NCBI GenBank assembly: GCA_946007445.1
Contig: CAMGAL010000102.1
Coordinates: forward strand, 1 to 7,411
DNA: 7,411 nucleotides
DNA from: an uncultured Mediterranea sp.
Lineage (GTDB): Bacteria; Bacteroidota; Bacteroidia; Bacteroidales; Bacteroidaceae
Direction of reading: 5' to 3'
In this document: positions 6,488-7,411 of the stretch, piece by piece
Numbering within the stretch: the first letter of the stretch is position 1
Layout of the letters: each line of letters starts with the position of its first letter
The notes under the pieces: generated by a model
The model's database searches: none
What the model saw: only the letters and a program-made list of their open reading frames with translations
What the model was told of the DNA's origin: nothing
Translations under genes and position numbers: made by a program

Positions 6488-6513
6488 TGAGTGGATGAGT
6501 TTTTGAGTGAGTG
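6488..6513. repeat. TGAGT repeats in the ftsA-ftsZ spacer
   Basis: Four TGAGT copies (plus-strand reading) begin at 6488, 6496, 6504 and 6508, the first three exactly 8 nt apart. They fill most of the 31-nt spacer, so the transcript has four ACUCA motifs between the ftsA stop and the ftsZ start, without a Shine-Dalgarno sequence. This may be simple-sequence drift or part of the ftsZ translation-initiation region. Confidence 0.5.
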
Positions 6514-6515
6514 GT

Positions 6516-7411
6516 TTAATTGTTCTTCATCTCGTCGTCGGCAGAAAATACCTCATTCGCCACCTTTTTCCACAGGTCGCCAAAGAAGCCTCCACTGTTC
6601 GACTTGGAAGGTCTCGGTTTACTGGGTTTCTGAGGTTCGGCAGGCTTCTGAGGCTCAGCGGGCTTTTGGGGCTGGGCATCCGGATCGTCCTGGAAGATGT
6701 CGGCGGTGTGGCCTGCGGCTTCGGCAGGGGCAGGAGCCGGGGCTGGAGCAGGGGCAGGTGCGACAGGTTCGGGTGCCTTGGGACGGCAGCAGTTGTCCCG
6801 TCCGTCGAGCAGCAGACCCAGCAGGGTGCAAGGCATGGGAGAGCCTTCGCCGGGCAGCAAGTCGGTACATCCTTGCAAGGGCAGATGGGCCTCGTTGACG
6901 CACTTGACGCGTGTCAGGCGACACATCCGGCTGAAAGCCTCAGCCAGACCGGGCAGGACAGATCCGCCACCAGTCAGGATAGCGCCGGCAAAGAGCATAT
7001 CGACATCCACGCCCGAAAGCTCGATCTGACGGTTGACATTGGCCAGAATCTCGTCCATACGCGCGGCTGCCACCTCACAAAGCAAGGCGAGTGCCACACG
7101 ACGGCCATCGGGCAAATCGACCATCGGCTCGGCCACAGGCTGACTATCGCCCTCGGCAGCCGGTTCGTCGGGTTCGCTATAGACCAAGTTGACGTGATGC
7201 CGCTTCAGGTATTCGGCATCGGTCTCCTCCATCTGCAGGGTAGCGATGTCGCGCGTCAAGGTGTTGCCTCCCAACGGGATGACAGCCAGGTGACGCAGGA
7301 TGTTCTCTTTGTAGACTTGCACGGTGGTGGTGTCGGCACCGAAGTCCACCAACACACATCCCGAACGCATCTCGCTCTCGCTGAGCACGGCATGAGCCAG
7401 TGCCACAGGGG
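6516..7411 (-). CDS. ftsA: Cell division protein FtsA (5' part cut by window edge)
   Basis: The frame runs off the right edge; the GTG at 7406 is an internal Val, since the preceding codon continues the family pattern (PVALAHAVLSE). The visible 297 residues are the C-terminal part of this actin-fold ATPase, which tethers FtsZ to the inner membrane and recruits later division proteins. Counting from that Val: the second phosphate motif region is VLVDFGADTTTVQVY, with GAD where most actin-like proteins have GGG; the family stretch LRHLAVIPLGGNTLTRDIA follows; and the adenosine motif is ILTGGGSVLPGL (about 143-154). After the core (about 210) comes a Pro/Ala/Lys-rich linker with (AP)6 and three AEPQKP-like units, then the C-terminal amphipathic membrane helix GGFFGDLWKKVANEVFS (272-288). 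It precedes ftsZ by 31 bp. The actin-domain start and the SHS2 (1C) domain lie outside the window. Confidence 0.96.
   Translation of the reverse strand, partial: PVALAHAVLSESEMRSGCVLVDFGADTTTVQVYKENILRHLAVIPLGGNTLTRDIATLQMEETDAEYLKRHHVNLVYSEPDEPAAEGDSQPVAEPMVDLPDGRRVALALLCEVAAARMDEILANVNRQIELSGVDVDMLFAGAILTGGGSVLPGLAEAFSRMCRLTRVKCVNEAHLPLQGCTDLLPGEGSPMPCTLLGLLLDGRDNCCRPKAPEPVAPAPAPAPAPAPAEAAGHTADIFQDDPDAQPQKPAEPQKPAEPQKPSKPRPSKSNSGGFFGDLWKKVANEVFSADDEMKNN
6624..6677 (-). repeat. 18-bp tandem repeat in ftsA linker (three units)
   Basis: Three in-frame 18-bp units encode AQPQKP, AEPQKP and AEPQKP. The units differ at several bases, so this is an old or diverging repeat. It forms part of the flexible tether between the FtsA core and its membrane helix. 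Confidence 0.8.
6726..6761 (-). repeat. (Ala-Pro)6 dipeptide repeat in ftsA linker
   Basis: Six consecutive Ala-Pro pairs are encoded with mixed synonymous codons (GCA/GCC/GCT, CCT/CCA/CCG). This suggests selection on the peptide rather than recent slippage of a short DNA repeat. Such Ala-Pro runs form extended, stiff linkers. Confidence 0.8.

Overview
The window is a piece of a Bacteroidota chromosome, most likely order Bacteroidales. Three things point there: the gene order ftsA-ftsZ-yqeY, the set dut / TPR protein / DUF4292-type lipoprotein / EnvC-like protein beside a divergent recO, and start regions that are A-rich with almost no Shine-Dalgarno sequences. One exact match to the Bacteroidota -7 promoter element (TAnnTTTG) lies before recO. 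The DNA is GC-rich for the phylum, so a higher-GC Bacteroidales lineage such as part of Prevotellaceae is possible, but I cannot fix family or genus. I see no RNA genes, mobile elements, CRISPR arrays or signs of recent transfer. Coding density is very high and the longest non-coding gap is 90 bp.

Layout from right to left on the minus strand: the 3' part of ftsA (cut by the right window edge), then ftsZ after a 31-bp spacer, then yqeY after 12 bp. This is the end of a division and cell-wall (dcw) cluster. recO lies on the plus strand in the middle and runs convergently into yqeY, their stop codons overlapping. A 90-bp divergent promoter region separates recO from dut. From dut leftwards on the minus strand comes a tight four-gene unit: dut, 28 bp, a 577-residue secreted TPR protein, a 4-bp ATGA overlap, a 189-residue lipoprotein of the DUF4292 type, 4 bp, and an EnvC-like coiled-coil/LytM protein cut by the left edge.

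Two themes are present. FtsA and FtsZ build and anchor the cytoplasmic Z-ring, and the EnvC-like protein (LytM domain lacking the first metal-binding His) probably controls septal peptidoglycan splitting from the periplasm. Dut, RecO and YqeY are housekeeping proteins for dUTP removal, recombination repair and a tRNA-amidotransferase-like function. The least described part is the TPR protein plus lipoprotein between dut and the EnvC-like gene. Their close coupling suggests a joint envelope function, and the lipoprotein has features reminiscent of LolB-type lipoprotein insertion factors. Most of the window is conserved core genome, so the findings concern variants and regulatory details rather than a new accessory system.
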